Shown here piece by piece: positions 19,082 to 28,155 of a stretch of 64,000 nucleotides of DNA. Position numbers and translations under genes: made by a program. Within the stretch, counting starts at the first letter, position 1. Each line of letters opens with the position of its first letter. The notes beneath the pieces were generated by a model. It saw only the letters and a list, made by a program, of their open reading frames with translations. It ran no database searches and was not told the DNA's origin. The stretch lies in assembly GCA_044222245.1 (NCBI GenBank), contig JBGANQ010000021.1, positions 1 through 64,000 on the forward strand, in the 5' to 3' direction. The DNA is from CALFML01 sp044222245. Its GTDB lineage: Bacteria > Myxococcota_A > Polyangia > Palsa-1104 > JAEUJZ01.

Positions 19082-20146
19082 CTAACCGCTGACCGGCAGG
19101 CCGACGGTCGACAGCAGCGTGGTCAGCCGGCGCTCGAAGGTGTGATCGCGGTGGGCGCGCGCCTGGCCGCGGGCGGCGATCGCGGCGCGCTCTTCGGGGT
19201 GGGCGAGGTAGTAGGCGACTTTTTCGCGCAGCTCGCGCGGGCCGCTGAAGGTGGCCACCTCCTGCCCGGGCAAAAAGTAGTCGCGCAGCGCGGCGCGCTC
19301 GTCGGTCAGCTGGAAGGCACCGATGCCGGCGAGCTCGAAGGTCCGCTTGTTGACGTCGCCGATGCCGGCGTAGTGGTTTGTGTTGAGGGCAATCTTGCAC
19401 GCCCGCATCGCCCGGCACTTCTCATCGCCGCTGACCTCCTGCCCGGCCCAGAAGTCGCGCACCTGGTGGTGCAGCCAGCGCGGCGGCCGGGCCCCCCACA
19501 GCTTGAGCGTCAGCCGCTCGGGATCGCCGCTCGGGCGGCTGGCCTGGGCGAGCAGCGGCTCGAGCAGGCGCGCCCGGTAGGGGTAGTAGTTGCCGTAGGT
19601 CGCTACATCGGCGGCGTAGCGCTGCTCATCCGCCGGCGACAGCGGCAGCGGCCGGTGCAGGCTGGGATCGCAGCACTGCGCCAGGTGGTGGATGTTGCTG
19701 GCGCCGAGCGACTGACTGAGGCGCTCGACGATGAAGCGGTCCTGGAAGAACAGCGCGTCCCACGGCGCCAGAAGGAACGTGCCGCGGCCGAAGCTGGTGA
19801 AGGCGTCGGGGAACCAGCCGACGCAGCGCACCCCGGCCTCGCGCAGCGCGGTCACCGTCTCGGGCAGCACCCACAGGAGCTGCACCACCAGGACCAGATC
19901 GGCGCGCAGCGCCCGCGCCTGCGCCACAAGGGCCTTCTGGGCGAGATAAAACGGCTCGCGCACGGTGCTGCGCAGCAGGTACTCGGCGACCAGGAACGCC
20001 AGCGGGTAGCGCTGCAGCGGGCCGGGCACCCCCAGGTGCTGGCGCAGGTCGCAGATCTCGGCGGTGTGGCCCAGGGCGCGCAGCCCGCGCACGCAGCCCA
20101 TCTCCGAGGTATCGACTCCGGAAGGCCCGACGACCACGATGCGCAT
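19082..20146 (-). CDS. CgeB-like glycosyltransferase
   Basis: A 354-aa GT-B type glycosyltransferase. The N-terminus MRIVVVGPSGVDTSEMGCVRG is a Rossmann-like start. The second half has KIALNTNHYAGIGDVNKRTFEL and GAFQLTDERAALRDYF, followed by LREKVAYYLAHPEERAAIAA, as in the CgeB / 'glycosyl transferase family 1-2' proteins. Acceptor and sugar are unknown. It lies 6 nt after ligA in the same direction, so the pair is probably one transcript. Confidence 0.78.
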   Translation of the reverse strand: MRIVVVGPSGVDTSEMGCVRGLRALGHTAEICDLRQHLGVPGPLQRYPLAFLVAEYLLRSTVREPFYLAQKALVAQARALRADLVLVVQLLWVLPETVTALREAGVRCVGWFPDAFTSFGRGTFLLAPWDALFFQDRFIVERLSQSLGASNIHHLAQCCDPSLHRPLPLSPADEQRYAADVATYGNYYPYRARLLEPLLAQASRPSGDPERLTLKLWGARPPRWLHHQVRDFWAGQEVSGDEKCRAMRACKIALNTNHYAGIGDVNKRTFELAGIGAFQLTDERAALRDYFLPGQEVATFSGPRELREKVAYYLAHPEERAAIAARGQARAHRDHTFERRLTTLLSTVGLPVSG

Positions 20147-20152
20147 GGGCTG

Positions 20153-22195
20153 CTAGGACCCGCCTTGCAGGAGCTTGGTAAAGGCCGCCTCGTCGAGGAT
20201 CGGCACGCCGTGCTTGGTCGCCGCCTTGCGCTTGTCCTCGCCCGGGTCGGCCCCCAAAAGGAGGTAGCTGGTCTTGGCGGTCACCGCCGCGACAAACTTG
20301 CCGCCGGCGGCCTCGATGCGCTTTTTGAACTCGCCGCGTGGGGCCGACAGGGTGCCGGTCACGCACACCGACTTGCCGCTGAGGGCCCCGCTGGTGGCGA
20401 CCGTCTCGGGCTCGCGCGGCGACAGGCCGTGCTCGCGCAGCTTCTGCAAGAGCGCCAGGTTGCGCGGGTCGGTGAAGTAGTCGCGCACCGCCGCGGCGCG
20501 CTCCTCGCCAAAGCCGTGCAGGGTGGCCAGGGTCTTATACAGCTCGGGCAGCGGCGTCAAAAGGAGCCGCTCCAGCGAGCGATACTGCTCGGCGATCTTC
20601 TGCGCCCACACCCAGCCGATGGTGGGGATGCCGAGCGCGGTGAGCAGCCGCGACAGCGTCGCCTCGCCCTTGGCGGTGGCGAGCGCGGCGACGATGTTGT
20701 CGGCGCTCTTTTCCCCTAGCCGCGGCAGGCTCAGAAGCTGCGCGCGGGTCAGGCCGAACAGATCGGCGACGTCCTTGACCAGGCCCTTTGTCACCAGCTG
20801 CTCGATGAGCTTGGGCCCGAGGTTGTCGATGTTCATCGCGTCGCGGTTGCAGAAAAACGTCAGCGCCTCGCGCAGCTGCCGCGGGCAGGGCCGGGTGTTG
20901 GGGCAGCGCAGGGCGACCTCGCCGGGGCGGCGGTACAGGGTGTCGCCGCACTCGGGGCAGGTGGTCGGCGGGGTGATCGGCTGCGGCTCTGCCTTCAGCT
21001 CGGCCCGCCGCTCCGTGAGCACCGAGAGGATCTGCGGGATGATCTCGCCGGCCTTTTCGACCAGGACGTAGTCGCCCAGGCGCAGGTCGAGGCGCTGGAT
21101 CTGATCCCAGTTGTGCAGCGACGCCCGCGACACCGTGGTGCCGGCCAGCTCTACCGGCTCGAGCAGCGCCACCGGGGTGACGGCGCCGGTGCGGCCGACG
21201 TTGATCTCGATGTCCAGCACACGCGTGGTCGCCTGCTGGGCGGGGAACTTGTAGGCGATCGCCCACCGCGGGGCGCGGGCGGTAAAGCCGAGCGCCTCGC
21301 GCTGCGAAAGCGAGTCGACCTTGATCACCAGGCCATCGATGTCAAAGCCGAGGCTTGGCCGGCGGGCCTCCCAGGCGGCCAGGTGGCCCAGGAGCTCCTC
21401 GACGCTGTGCACCCGCTTGATGTCGGGAAACACGGGCAGCCCGAGCTCGCGCAGGTGGGTGAGCAGGCCGTAGTGCTCGCGCACCGCCGGCACCTCGCCG
21501 ACCACCTCGTACAGCAGGATCTTCAGCGGCCGCGAGGCGACGTTGCGCGGGTCGAGCTGCTTGAGCGTGCCGCCGGTGGCGTTGCGGGGGTTTTTGAACG
21601 GCTCCTCACCGGCGGCGAGCCGCTCGGCGTTGAGCTTGTTGAAGCCGGCGCGGTCCATGTAGACCTCGCCGCGCACCAGCAGCGACACCGGCTTTTTGAG
21701 CAGCAGCGGCAGGGTCTTGATCGTGCGCAGGTTCTGCGTCACGTCCTCGCCGATCACGCCGTCGCCGCGCGTCGCCCCCATGGTGAAGGCGCCGTCGACG
21801 TAGCGCAGCTCGATGCCGATGCCGTCGATCTTGGGCTCTAGCACGTAGGTCGGCGGCTCACTGACCCCGGCGGCGTCGAGGCCGCGGCTCACGCGCTCGC
21901 AGAACTCGCGCAGCTCGCTCTCGCTGTAGGTGTTGTCCAGGGACAGCATGGGCACCGCCCGCACCACCTTGGCGAAGGCCGACAGCGGCGCGTGACCGAC
22001 CCGCTGCGAGGGCGAGTGGGGCAGGATGAGGGCGGGGTGCGCGGCCTCGAAGCGCTCCAGCTCCTTGCGCAAAAGGTCGTACTCGAAGTCGGTGATGCTG
22101 GGGTTGCTGTCGACGTAGTAGCGGCGGTCGTGCTCGAGAAGCTCGGCGGCGAGCGCGGCGTACTCGGCCTGGGTGGTCAGCTTGGTCGGGGTCAC
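20153..22195 (-). CDS. ligA: NAD-dependent DNA ligase
   Basis: A 680-aa replicative ligase. Domain Ia has YYVDSNPSITDFEYD. The adenylated lysine is in LEPKIDGIGIELRY, where family consensus has KxDG. The OB-fold carries VNVGRTGAVTPVA-type sequence (INVGRTGAVTPVALLEPVEL). The zinc finger starts with CPECGDTLYRR, a HhH region follows, and a C-terminal BRCT domain begins SGKSVCVTGTLSAPRGEF. The GTG start is decided by AAGGAG (22201-22206 on the plus strand) 5 nt upstream. Normal length; no missing parts noticed. Confidence 0.96.
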   Translation of the reverse strand: MTPTKLTTQAEYAALAAELLEHDRRYYVDSNPSITDFEYDLLRKELERFEAAHPALILPHSPSQRVGHAPLSAFAKVVRAVPMLSLDNTYSESELREFCERVSRGLDAAGVSEPPTYVLEPKIDGIGIELRYVDGAFTMGATRGDGVIGEDVTQNLRTIKTLPLLLKKPVSLLVRGEVYMDRAGFNKLNAERLAAGEEPFKNPRNATGGTLKQLDPRNVASRPLKILLYEVVGEVPAVREHYGLLTHLRELGLPVFPDIKRVHSVEELLGHLAAWEARRPSLGFDIDGLVIKVDSLSQREALGFTARAPRWAIAYKFPAQQATTRVLDIEINVGRTGAVTPVALLEPVELAGTTVSRASLHNWDQIQRLDLRLGDYVLVEKAGEIIPQILSVLTERRAELKAEPQPITPPTTCPECGDTLYRRPGEVALRCPNTRPCPRQLREALTFFCNRDAMNIDNLGPKLIEQLVTKGLVKDVADLFGLTRAQLLSLPRLGEKSADNIVAALATAKGEATLSRLLTALGIPTIGWVWAQKIAEQYRSLERLLLTPLPELYKTLATLHGFGEERAAAVRDYFTDPRNLALLQKLREHGLSPREPETVATSGALSGKSVCVTGTLSAPRGEFKKRIEAAGGKFVAAVTAKTSYLLLGADPGEDKRKAATKHGVPILDEAAFTKLLQGGS

Positions 22196-22231
22196 GGGGG
22201 CTCCTTGCGCGGGCGCGAACTACTGTGCCAC

Positions 22232-23290
22232 CTAGGGCCGACGCGCCGTGGTCGGTACCGTCGCTGTCGGGCCGGGCGCGGCGGCCGCCTGATCCTCCCG
22301 ATTATGCGCTGGCGGGCGGCGGGCGCGCAGGGCGGCGGCGCGCACGGTCAGCGAAAAGGGCAGGGCGCGACCGCTGGCCTGCTCGGGGCGGCCGCGCCCG
22401 GGGTGGCGCTGCCCGGCGCGCTCGCCGCCCCGGCAGGCGAGGTCGATGGCGGCCTTGAGCTCGGCGAACGCCGCCTGCATCTGCGGCCCCGCGCCGCCGA
22501 GAATGGTCTTCCAGGTGGTGAGCGGGCCGTACTCGATGACCGGGGCGAAGAACAGATCGGTGCCGCCGGCGATGAGCAGCGAGAATGGCGTGCACTGCAG
22601 CTCCAGCTCGACCAGACCCGCCTCGCTGGCCCAGCCGAGCACGGCGGCCGCGTCGGGCCACGCCGACAGGTGGGTGCGCAGCCGCGCCCCGATCCCCGAC
22701 TCGGCCACGCCTTCGCGCTCGGCCTCGGCGGCGCCGAGCTTCTCGATGAGCGCGTAGAACTCGCCGAAGGTGCCGCGCAGGGGCAGGGTGCACAGCACCT
22801 GCGCCCCCGGCTTGGCCACCCGCGCCATCTCCTTGAGGAGCAGCCGCGGCTGCGCGACGTCGTAGAGGCCGAGGTTGGAGATCACCAGATCGAAGGCCGA
22901 CTCGTCGTACGGCAGCCGCGGCTCCGAGGGGTCGGTCTTGAAGAAGATGCGGCGGTTGGCCTGCGCGCCCGCCTTCTGCCGCGCGACCTCGAGCAGCGCC
23001 GACGAGGAGTCAACGGCGAACACCCGCGCCTCGGGGAAGCGGCGCAAAAGCTCCAGCCCCGGGTAGCCGGTGTGGCACATCACGTCGAGGATGGTCGCCT
23101 TGCCGAGCGGCGCGACCTGCTGCAGCAGCAGGCGGCCAAACGGCTGCGTCCACACCGGCGCGATGTCCCGCTCGTAAAGCGGCGCCAGGCGGGGATCGCG
23201 ACGGAACCGGTTCGACGGGGGAGGCGGCGGAGGCGGCGCTGGCCTTGAAGCGAGTCCGGTGGGGGATGGCAGCATGGCGGGGGCCATCAT
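22232..23290 (-). CDS. class I SAM-dependent methyltransferase
   Basis: A 352-aa protein. After a Pro-rich leader, the SAM fold begins with ATILDVMCHTGYPGLELL (motif I, with a Met-Cys-His in place of the usual Gly-rich GCG). It continues with RVFAVDSSSALLEVAR, then FDLVISNLGLYDVAQPRLLL and RVAKPGAQVLCTLPL. The last 80 or so residues are Arg/Ala/Pro-rich and may be disordered or over-extended. It ends upstream of ligA with a 36-nt gap. It is divergent from degP. The substrate is unknown. Confidence 0.8.
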   Translation of the reverse strand: MMAPAMLPSPTGLASRPAPPPPPPPSNRFRRDPRLAPLYERDIAPVWTQPFGRLLLQQVAPLGKATILDVMCHTGYPGLELLRRFPEARVFAVDSSSALLEVARQKAGAQANRRIFFKTDPSEPRLPYDESAFDLVISNLGLYDVAQPRLLLKEMARVAKPGAQVLCTLPLRGTFGEFYALIEKLGAAEAEREGVAESGIGARLRTHLSAWPDAAAVLGWASEAGLVELELQCTPFSLLIAGGTDLFFAPVIEYGPLTTWKTILGGAGPQMQAAFAELKAAIDLACRGGERAGQRHPGRGRPEQASGRALPFSLTVRAAALRARRPPAHNREDQAAAAPGPTATVPTTARRP

Positions 23291-23343
23291 ATCCAGCGAG
23301 CACAGCTTATGCCATGATGACGGGAGGGTAAAAGGCCCATCGC

Positions 23344-24852
23344 GTGCGCGCCGCTCCTCCCAACTGCAGCCGTGCTGCCTGCCTGCTCCTCAGCTGGGCG
23401 GTGGCGAGCCTTGTGCCAGCGCTCGCGCTGCCGGCCCAGGCTGCGTCGCCGCGTCCCGGCCCCGGCGCGCGGCCTGGCCTCGCCGGACCGCGGCCGCAGC
23501 CCGGAGCTGCAAGCGCGCCGCCGGCGAGCGCCGCCGAGCCGCTGTTTCCGGTGAGCAAGCCGCGCGGCAAGCGGCAGCTCCCGGCCGGACCGCTGCAGCT
23601 GCAGGCGTTCGCCAACCAGGCCAGCCAGCTCGGACCGGCGGTGGTGAGCGTGCTGTCGTGGCACCTGAGCCAGGAGCAGGGCCAGCCGCGCCGCTCGCGC
23701 GAGCAGGGCACCGGCGTCATCGTCAACCCGCGCGGCTTCATCCTCACCAACAACCACGTAGTCGAGCACGCCGCCGAGCTGCGCGTCCGCCTGCAGGACG
23801 AGCGCGAGCTGCCGGCGCAGCTGGTCGGCCGCGACGAGCGGACCGATGTCGCGCTGCTCAAGATCGACGCCGGCCCGGCGCCGCTGCCGTGGGCGCCGCT
23901 CGGCGACTCCGATCAAGTACGCATCGGCGAGTGGGTGATGGCGATCGGCAACCCGTTTGGGCTGGATCACTCGGTGACCCTGGGCATCGTGTCGGCCAAG
24001 GGCCGGCGCGAGGTGCGCCCCGGCAACGCCCAGGGCTTCTTTGACTTCCTGCAGACCGATGCCTCGATAAACCCCGGCAACTCCGGCGGTCCGCTGCTCA
24101 GCACGCGCGGCGAGGTCATCGGCATCAACACAGCGATCAACGTGGTCGGCAGCGGCATCGGCTTCGCGATCCCCAGCAACATCGCCCGCGCCGTCGCCGA
24201 GCAGCTGTACCAGCGCGGGCGGGTGCTGCGCAGCTGGCTGGGGGTGTACCCGCAGGCGGTGACCGAGTCGCTGCGGCGGTCGCTGCAGCTGCCCGATCGC
24301 AGCGGCGCCCTGCTGGCCGAGATCTACGACGGCTCGCCGGCCGCCCAGGCCGGGCTGCAGATCGGCGACGTGATCACCGAGTTTGACGGCAAGCCGATCC
24401 GCCGCGCCGATGATCTGATGTGGCTGCTCGGCCTCAACGACCGGCGCACCGCCGGCCTGCGGCTTTATCGCGCCGGCCGCCAGCTCGCGCTGCAGGTGCA
24501 GTTTCCCCAGCCCGAGGCGCCGGCCCCCGAGCCGCCGGCGCGTCCGCGCGCCGAGCCGACGGCGCTCGGCATCGTGGTCAGCGAGCTGACCGCCGCGCTG
24601 GCCCAGAAGCTCGGCTACGAAGACAGCCACGGCCTGGTCGTCATGGCGGTCGAGCCGGGCAGCCCGGCGATGGACGCCAGCGTCGAGCGCGGCGACATCA
24701 TCCTGCGCGTCGGCGACCGCCGGGTGCGCAGCCTGGAGGAGTATGCGCGGGCGGTGCGAGAGGTAGAAAAGGGCCAGCTCATCCGCCTGCTCCTGCGGCG
24801 CGAGGAGCGCAGCCAGTGGCACAACCTGCTGGTCGCGTTCCCGCGGCGCTAG
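23344..24852 (+). CDS. degP: DegP/HtrA-family periplasmic serine protease
   Basis: A 502-aa envelope protein-quality-control protease. Signal peptide LLLSWAVASLVPALALPAQA. The trypsin-like domain has His in NNHVVEHA, Asp in RTDVALLKID and Ser in NPGNSGGPL. Two PDZ domains follow (about 290-385 and 395-490), with GSPAAQAGLQIGD and EPGSPAMDAS as the ligand-loop and helix parts. The GTG start is used because the signal peptide begins directly after it; AAAAGG lies about 8 nt upstream. No regulator or DegQ/S paralogue is nearby. Confidence 0.94.
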   Translation: MRAAPPNCSRAACLLLSWAVASLVPALALPAQAASPRPGPGARPGLAGPRPQPGAASAPPASAAEPLFPVSKPRGKRQLPAGPLQLQAFANQASQLGPAVVSVLSWHLSQEQGQPRRSREQGTGVIVNPRGFILTNNHVVEHAAELRVRLQDERELPAQLVGRDERTDVALLKIDAGPAPLPWAPLGDSDQVRIGEWVMAIGNPFGLDHSVTLGIVSAKGRREVRPGNAQGFFDFLQTDASINPGNSGGPLLSTRGEVIGINTAINVVGSGIGFAIPSNIARAVAEQLYQRGRVLRSWLGVYPQAVTESLRRSLQLPDRSGALLAEIYDGSPAAQAGLQIGDVITEFDGKPIRRADDLMWLLGLNDRRTAGLRLYRAGRQLALQVQFPQPEAPAPEPPARPRAEPTALGIVVSELTAALAQKLGYEDSHGLVVMAVEPGSPAMDASVERGDIILRVGDRRVRSLEEYARAVREVEKGQLIRLLLRREERSQWHNLLVAFPRR

Positions 24853-24970
24853 CCGGCCACAGCCACTACTGCGCGGCCCACGCTCGGAGCCAGCCGTGCT
24901 CACCGCCCAGAGGCTGCTCGGCGCACCCCGCAGCTGGGCGCTCGCTACGTCTTGCCACGGTCTACCCGCA

Positions 24971-25070
24971 CGACTTGCTTACTTCGCGAGTCCTCCGTCG
25001 AGAAATAAGGCGCGCGCAGCGTCCCTGGGCGCGGCTCCTCGGCCAGAGATTTTGCGAAGTGAGCAGGTCG
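24971..25070 (+). other. long inverted repeat, possible structured RNA
   Basis: Arms CGACTTGCTTACTTCGC (24971-24987) and GCGAAGTGAGCAGGTCG (25054-25070), separated by 66 nt. All 17 positions pair in a + strand RNA, two as G-U wobbles; on the minus strand these two would be A-C mismatches. It lies between the degP stop and the convergent PDLA-repeat lipoprotein stop. No poly-U follows. It may be a 3' RNA element of degP, a small RNA, or a small mobile-element remnant. Confidence 0.5.
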
Positions 25071-25088
25071 TACTGGGGCGGCGGCTCG

Positions 25089-25721
25089 CTACAGGTCCGA
25101 GCTCGGCATCGCCAGGTCGGGCGGCGGCGGCAGCGCCAGGTCGGGCGGCACCTCGGCGAGATCGGGCACCTCGGCGAGGTCGGGCGGCGTCGTCGCCAGG
25201 TCGGGCCGCGGCGTCGCCAGGTCGGGCCGCGGCGTGCCCAGGTCGACGTCCGCGGTGCCCGGCAGCGGCGGATAAAGGGTCAGCTTGCGCTGCAGGTGCT
25301 GGCCGTTGCGCAGGTCGAGGGCGAACTCGGGCGAGACGCCGGCGATCTGACCGCTCAGCATGGCGCGCACGCTGAGCGTCGCCGGTCCGTCGGGCCACAG
25401 CACCGCCACCTTGAACGGCAGATCCTGCGGGGTGTCGAGCGTCATCATCGGGATCGCCGGCTGGACCTTGCGCATGAGAAAGACCTGCAGCTGATCGGCG
25501 CGCGCGACGCCATCAGAGCCGTACAGGGTGAGCGACAAGCAGGTCTCGCTGTGGCCCTTGCAGGCGTCATTATCCGCGCAGCCAGCGGCAAGCAGCGTCG
25601 TCCCGAGCGCGACCGCGCCGACGAGCCGCGGCCACCCAAGGGGCGCCAGCGGACCTCGCTTCTGGGGCGGCGGCGGGCTCGGCTGAGGCAGGCGCGGGGA
25701 CATCGGCGGCGCCGCTCTCAT
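25089..25721 (-). CDS. lipoprotein with C-terminal PDLA repeats
   Basis: A 210-aa predicted lipoprotein. After a proline-rich start the signal ends TTLLAAGC (Cys48). The central part is a small domain of about 100 residues with CKGHSETCLSLTLYG. The last 55 residues are repeats around the core PDLA (TPRPDLA, TTPPDLA, VPPDLA). Such Pro-Asp-Leu tails are common in myxobacterial lipoproteins and are likely extended and surface exposed. The ATG overlaps the stop of the TPR/PEGA gene as ATGA, showing translational coupling. Function unknown. Confidence 0.8.
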   Translation of the reverse strand: MRAAPPMSPRLPQPSPPPPQKRGPLAPLGWPRLVGAVALGTTLLAAGCADNDACKGHSETCLSLTLYGSDGVARADQLQVFLMRKVQPAIPMMTLDTPQDLPFKVAVLWPDGPATLSVRAMLSGQIAGVSPEFALDLRNGQHLQRKLTLYPPLPGTADVDLGTPRPDLATPRPDLATTPPDLAEVPDLAEVPPDLALPPPPDLAMPSSDL

Positions 25722-26671
25722 AGGCTAAACCCGCTGACGCTGAGCAGCGCCGCGGGGCGCGCGTTGATCGGGCCGCCGGGCCACGAGGCGACGTTGGGAA
25801 ACTCCTCGCTGGTCGTCGAGTGGTTGCGCGTCCCCAGGCCCACTCCCAGGCCGACGCCGAGCACAGCGACGGCGCCGATGCCGGTCCAGAACCACCACTT
25901 CTTGACCAGATCGCGGGCGTGAAACTCCGAGCCGGTGGACGCGCTGGGGGCGGCGGCGGGCGCGGCGGCAGCGATCGGCTTGCTCGAGCCCTCGGTGCGC
26001 AGGGCGGGCTCACCGGGCGAGTCGTCGCCGCCGGCCGGCTGGTTCTGCGACTGCGGCTCCAGGAAGCGCGAGCGCGCCCCCGGCTCCAGCTTGACCGAGC
26101 GGCGCTCACCGGGGCGGACCTCGAGCAGGACGCGGGCGCCGCTGGAGGGGTCGGTGGGGGCCGGCATCATGACGATCTCGTGCTTGCCGGGCATCAGGCG
26201 CAGCGGCGTGTCGATCGGGGTGACGCCCACCGGGCGGCCGTCGATCTTCACCTGGGCGTTCTGGCGCGAGGCGTCCAGCGTCACCAGCGCCGCCACCTGA
26301 TCCAGCATCACCGCGAACTTGGCGCCGATCTCCTTGCGCTTGGCGTCGGGCACCGCGGGGGCGTCCTTGAGGAAGCGGCCGAGCGCGTCCAGGGCGTCGA
26401 GCGGCCGCTCCGCCTCAGCATAGGCCAGGCCGAGCGGCAAGAGGAAGCGCGGGTTGTGGCTGAGGTTGTAGGCCTTGCCGAGCTCGCTGATCGCGCCGGC
26501 GGCGTCGTGCTGGGCGAGCAGCCGCTCCCCTTCCTTGCCGGCGCGCTCGGACTCGCCGCGGGCATCCGCCTCGCGCGGGGCCTTGCTCTGCGCCGCCGCT
26601 GGCGCGCAGAGCTGCGACACGACCAAAGACAGGGAACCGGCCAGAACAAAGACAGTCGCGGAGCGCTTCAT
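25718..26671 (-). CDS. secreted TPR-like/PEGA-domain membrane protein
   Basis: About 317 aa. The start is ATG 26671, giving a signal peptide VFVLAGSLSLVVSQLCAPAAAQ; the frame upstream to 26938 is shadow. A TPR-like helical part (EGERLLAQHDAAGAISELGKAY repeat-like, in residues 30-110) is followed by a PEGA-type beta domain (VTLDASRQNAQVKIDGRPVG, then TPIDTPLRLMPGKHEI). A transmembrane helix near 260-280 (WFWTGIGAVAVLGVGLGVGLG) comes before a short tail. This layout is frequent next to myxobacterial kinases. It is coupled by overlap to the PDLA lipoprotein. Confidence 0.8.
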   Translation of the reverse strand: MKRSATVFVLAGSLSLVVSQLCAPAAAQSKAPREADARGESERAGKEGERLLAQHDAAGAISELGKAYNLSHNPRFLLPLGLAYAEAERPLDALDALGRFLKDAPAVPDAKRKEIGAKFAVMLDQVAALVTLDASRQNAQVKIDGRPVGVTPIDTPLRLMPGKHEIVMMPAPTDPSSGARVLLEVRPGERRSVKLEPGARSRFLEPQSQNQPAGGDDSPGEPALRTEGSSKPIAAAAPAAAPSASTGSEFHARDLVKKWWFWTGIGAVAVLGVGLGVGLGTRNHSTTSEEFPNVASWPGGPINARPAALLSVSGFSL

Positions 26672-26757
26672 GGAGCCTTTTTGGCACGCTCCCAGCCCCA
26701 ACGTAAAGCGAGAAATGTATGCCCGGGTAGGTGGCCCAGCCCCGTCAGCGGTCGGCG

Positions 26758-28155
26758 CTAGTCCCAGACGCGGTTTATCGCCGGGACCTTCTCGCCGGGG
26801 GTGACCTTGATCTTTATGACCTCGCGCTTGCCCTTGTTGGCGTTTTCGAGGATGAGGGTGTGGCTGCCGGCGCTCAGCGCGTAGTCGCGCATCGGCGTCT
26901 GCTGGATCTTCTTGCCATCGACGTACACGATGGCCCACGGGCGGACGGTGATCGTGACGGTGCCCTTGGGTTTTTTTTCTGCCTTGGGCTTGCGCCGGTT
27001 GTGGCGGTCGTCGCCGTCCTCGTCTTCGTCCTTGTCTTTGTCGTCGGCCTTGGTCGCCTTGTCTTTGTCGTCGGACTTGTCGCCCTTGTCGTGCTTGTCG
27101 CCTTTGTCAGCCTTATCGCCCTTGTCGGACTTGTCGCCCTTGTCGGACTTGTCGCCCTTGTCGGACTTGTCGCCTTTGTCGCCTTTGTCGCCCTTGTCGG
27201 GGCTGACAGACTTGTCGCCCTTGTCACCCTTGGCGGCTGGGTCTTCATCCTCGGGGGTCTTGATGCCCTGGCGCGGGTCGAACAGGGTCGGGTCGACGGT
27301 CTTGGCCTGCTTCTCGCCCGGCTTGAGCAGCTTGACGCGCAGCGGCGGCCGCACGTCCTTGGTGAACAGCAGCCGGCTCTCGTAAGGCTCGTATCCGGCC
27401 AGGGTGATGCGCACGGCGGCGGTCTTGCCGATCTCGCCCTTGACCTCGAACTCGCTAGGCCCCTTCTTGTCGACGCTGAGCCCCTCCACCTGGACCTCGG
27501 CGCCGGCCTGCTCGACGAGGATCGTCACCTTGCGCGTCGCCGCCAGGAAGCTCGGTGCGGCGCTGGTGCCGTGCGCCGGTGGCCAGACCCGGTTGGCGAC
27601 GGCGGCGGTGATCAGCGAGACCACGACCATCAGCACCGGCCCGATGATCCAGCGGGCCGTCGGCGGCATGCCGGCGGCGGGCGCGGTCAGGGGGAACACC
27701 ATGCCGGCCGGCCGCAGCTGCACCGGTGGTCCCGCCGAAGGGCGCATCGGACCCGGCGGCAGGGTCGACTGCAGACCCTGCGGCGATGGGATGACCGGCG
27801 CCGGCATCGAGTAGACGGTGGCGGCCTGCGAGCCCACGCTCAGCGGACCGGCGCTGGGACCGGGAGATGGCAGGGTGGGTGCCGCGGCGATGACCGTGCG
27901 CGCCCCAGCGGCGCCGGCCGAAGGCGAGGCGTACACGGGGGCCTGCAGCGCCGGCGCCGGCGGGGGCGCCATGCCGCCACCGACCGCCGGCCCGGGGCTC
28001 GGCAGCTGCGGAGCCTCGGCAATCACGGTGCGCGCCCCGACGATGTTCGGAGCAGCCGCGGCACCGCCGCCGCTAGAGGGACGGCCGCCGAGCGCAGCCG
28101 CGACTTCCGGCGGCAGCTCGGTAGCGATCTGCGTCTTCTGATCAGAACCTGCCAT
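26758..28155 (-). CDS. transmembrane PEGA-domain protein with charged KGDK repeats
   Basis: About 465 aa from ATG 28155, which has GGAG 6 nt upstream. Residues 1-150 are Pro/Ala-rich with two near-identical GARTVIA motifs. One transmembrane helix follows (WIIGPVLMVVVSLITAAVA). PEGA-like domain 1 has VTILVEQAGAEVQVEGLSV. Then comes a charged repeat region of about 70 residues built on GDKSDK/GDKGDK units. PEGA-like domain 2 is VTITVRPWAIVYVDGKKIQQ and ends the protein. The frame stays open upstream into a proline-rich stretch and could be the C-terminal half of the adjacent kinase gene, in which case frameshifts separate them. Confidence 0.75.
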   Translation of the reverse strand: MAGSDQKTQIATELPPEVAAALGGRPSSGGGAAAAPNIVGARTVIAEAPQLPSPGPAVGGGMAPPPAPALQAPVYASPSAGAAGARTVIAAAPTLPSPGPSAGPLSVGSQAATVYSMPAPVIPSPQGLQSTLPPGPMRPSAGPPVQLRPAGMVFPLTAPAAGMPPTARWIIGPVLMVVVSLITAAVANRVWPPAHGTSAAPSFLAATRKVTILVEQAGAEVQVEGLSVDKKGPSEFEVKGEIGKTAAVRITLAGYEPYESRLLFTKDVRPPLRVKLLKPGEKQAKTVDPTLFDPRQGIKTPEDEDPAAKGDKGDKSVSPDKGDKGDKGDKSDKGDKSDKGDKSDKGDKADKGDKHDKGDKSDDKDKATKADDKDKDEDEDGDDRHNRRKPKAEKKPKGTVTITVRPWAIVYVDGKKIQQTPMRDYALSAGSHTLILENANKGKREVIKIKVTPGEKVPAINRVWD

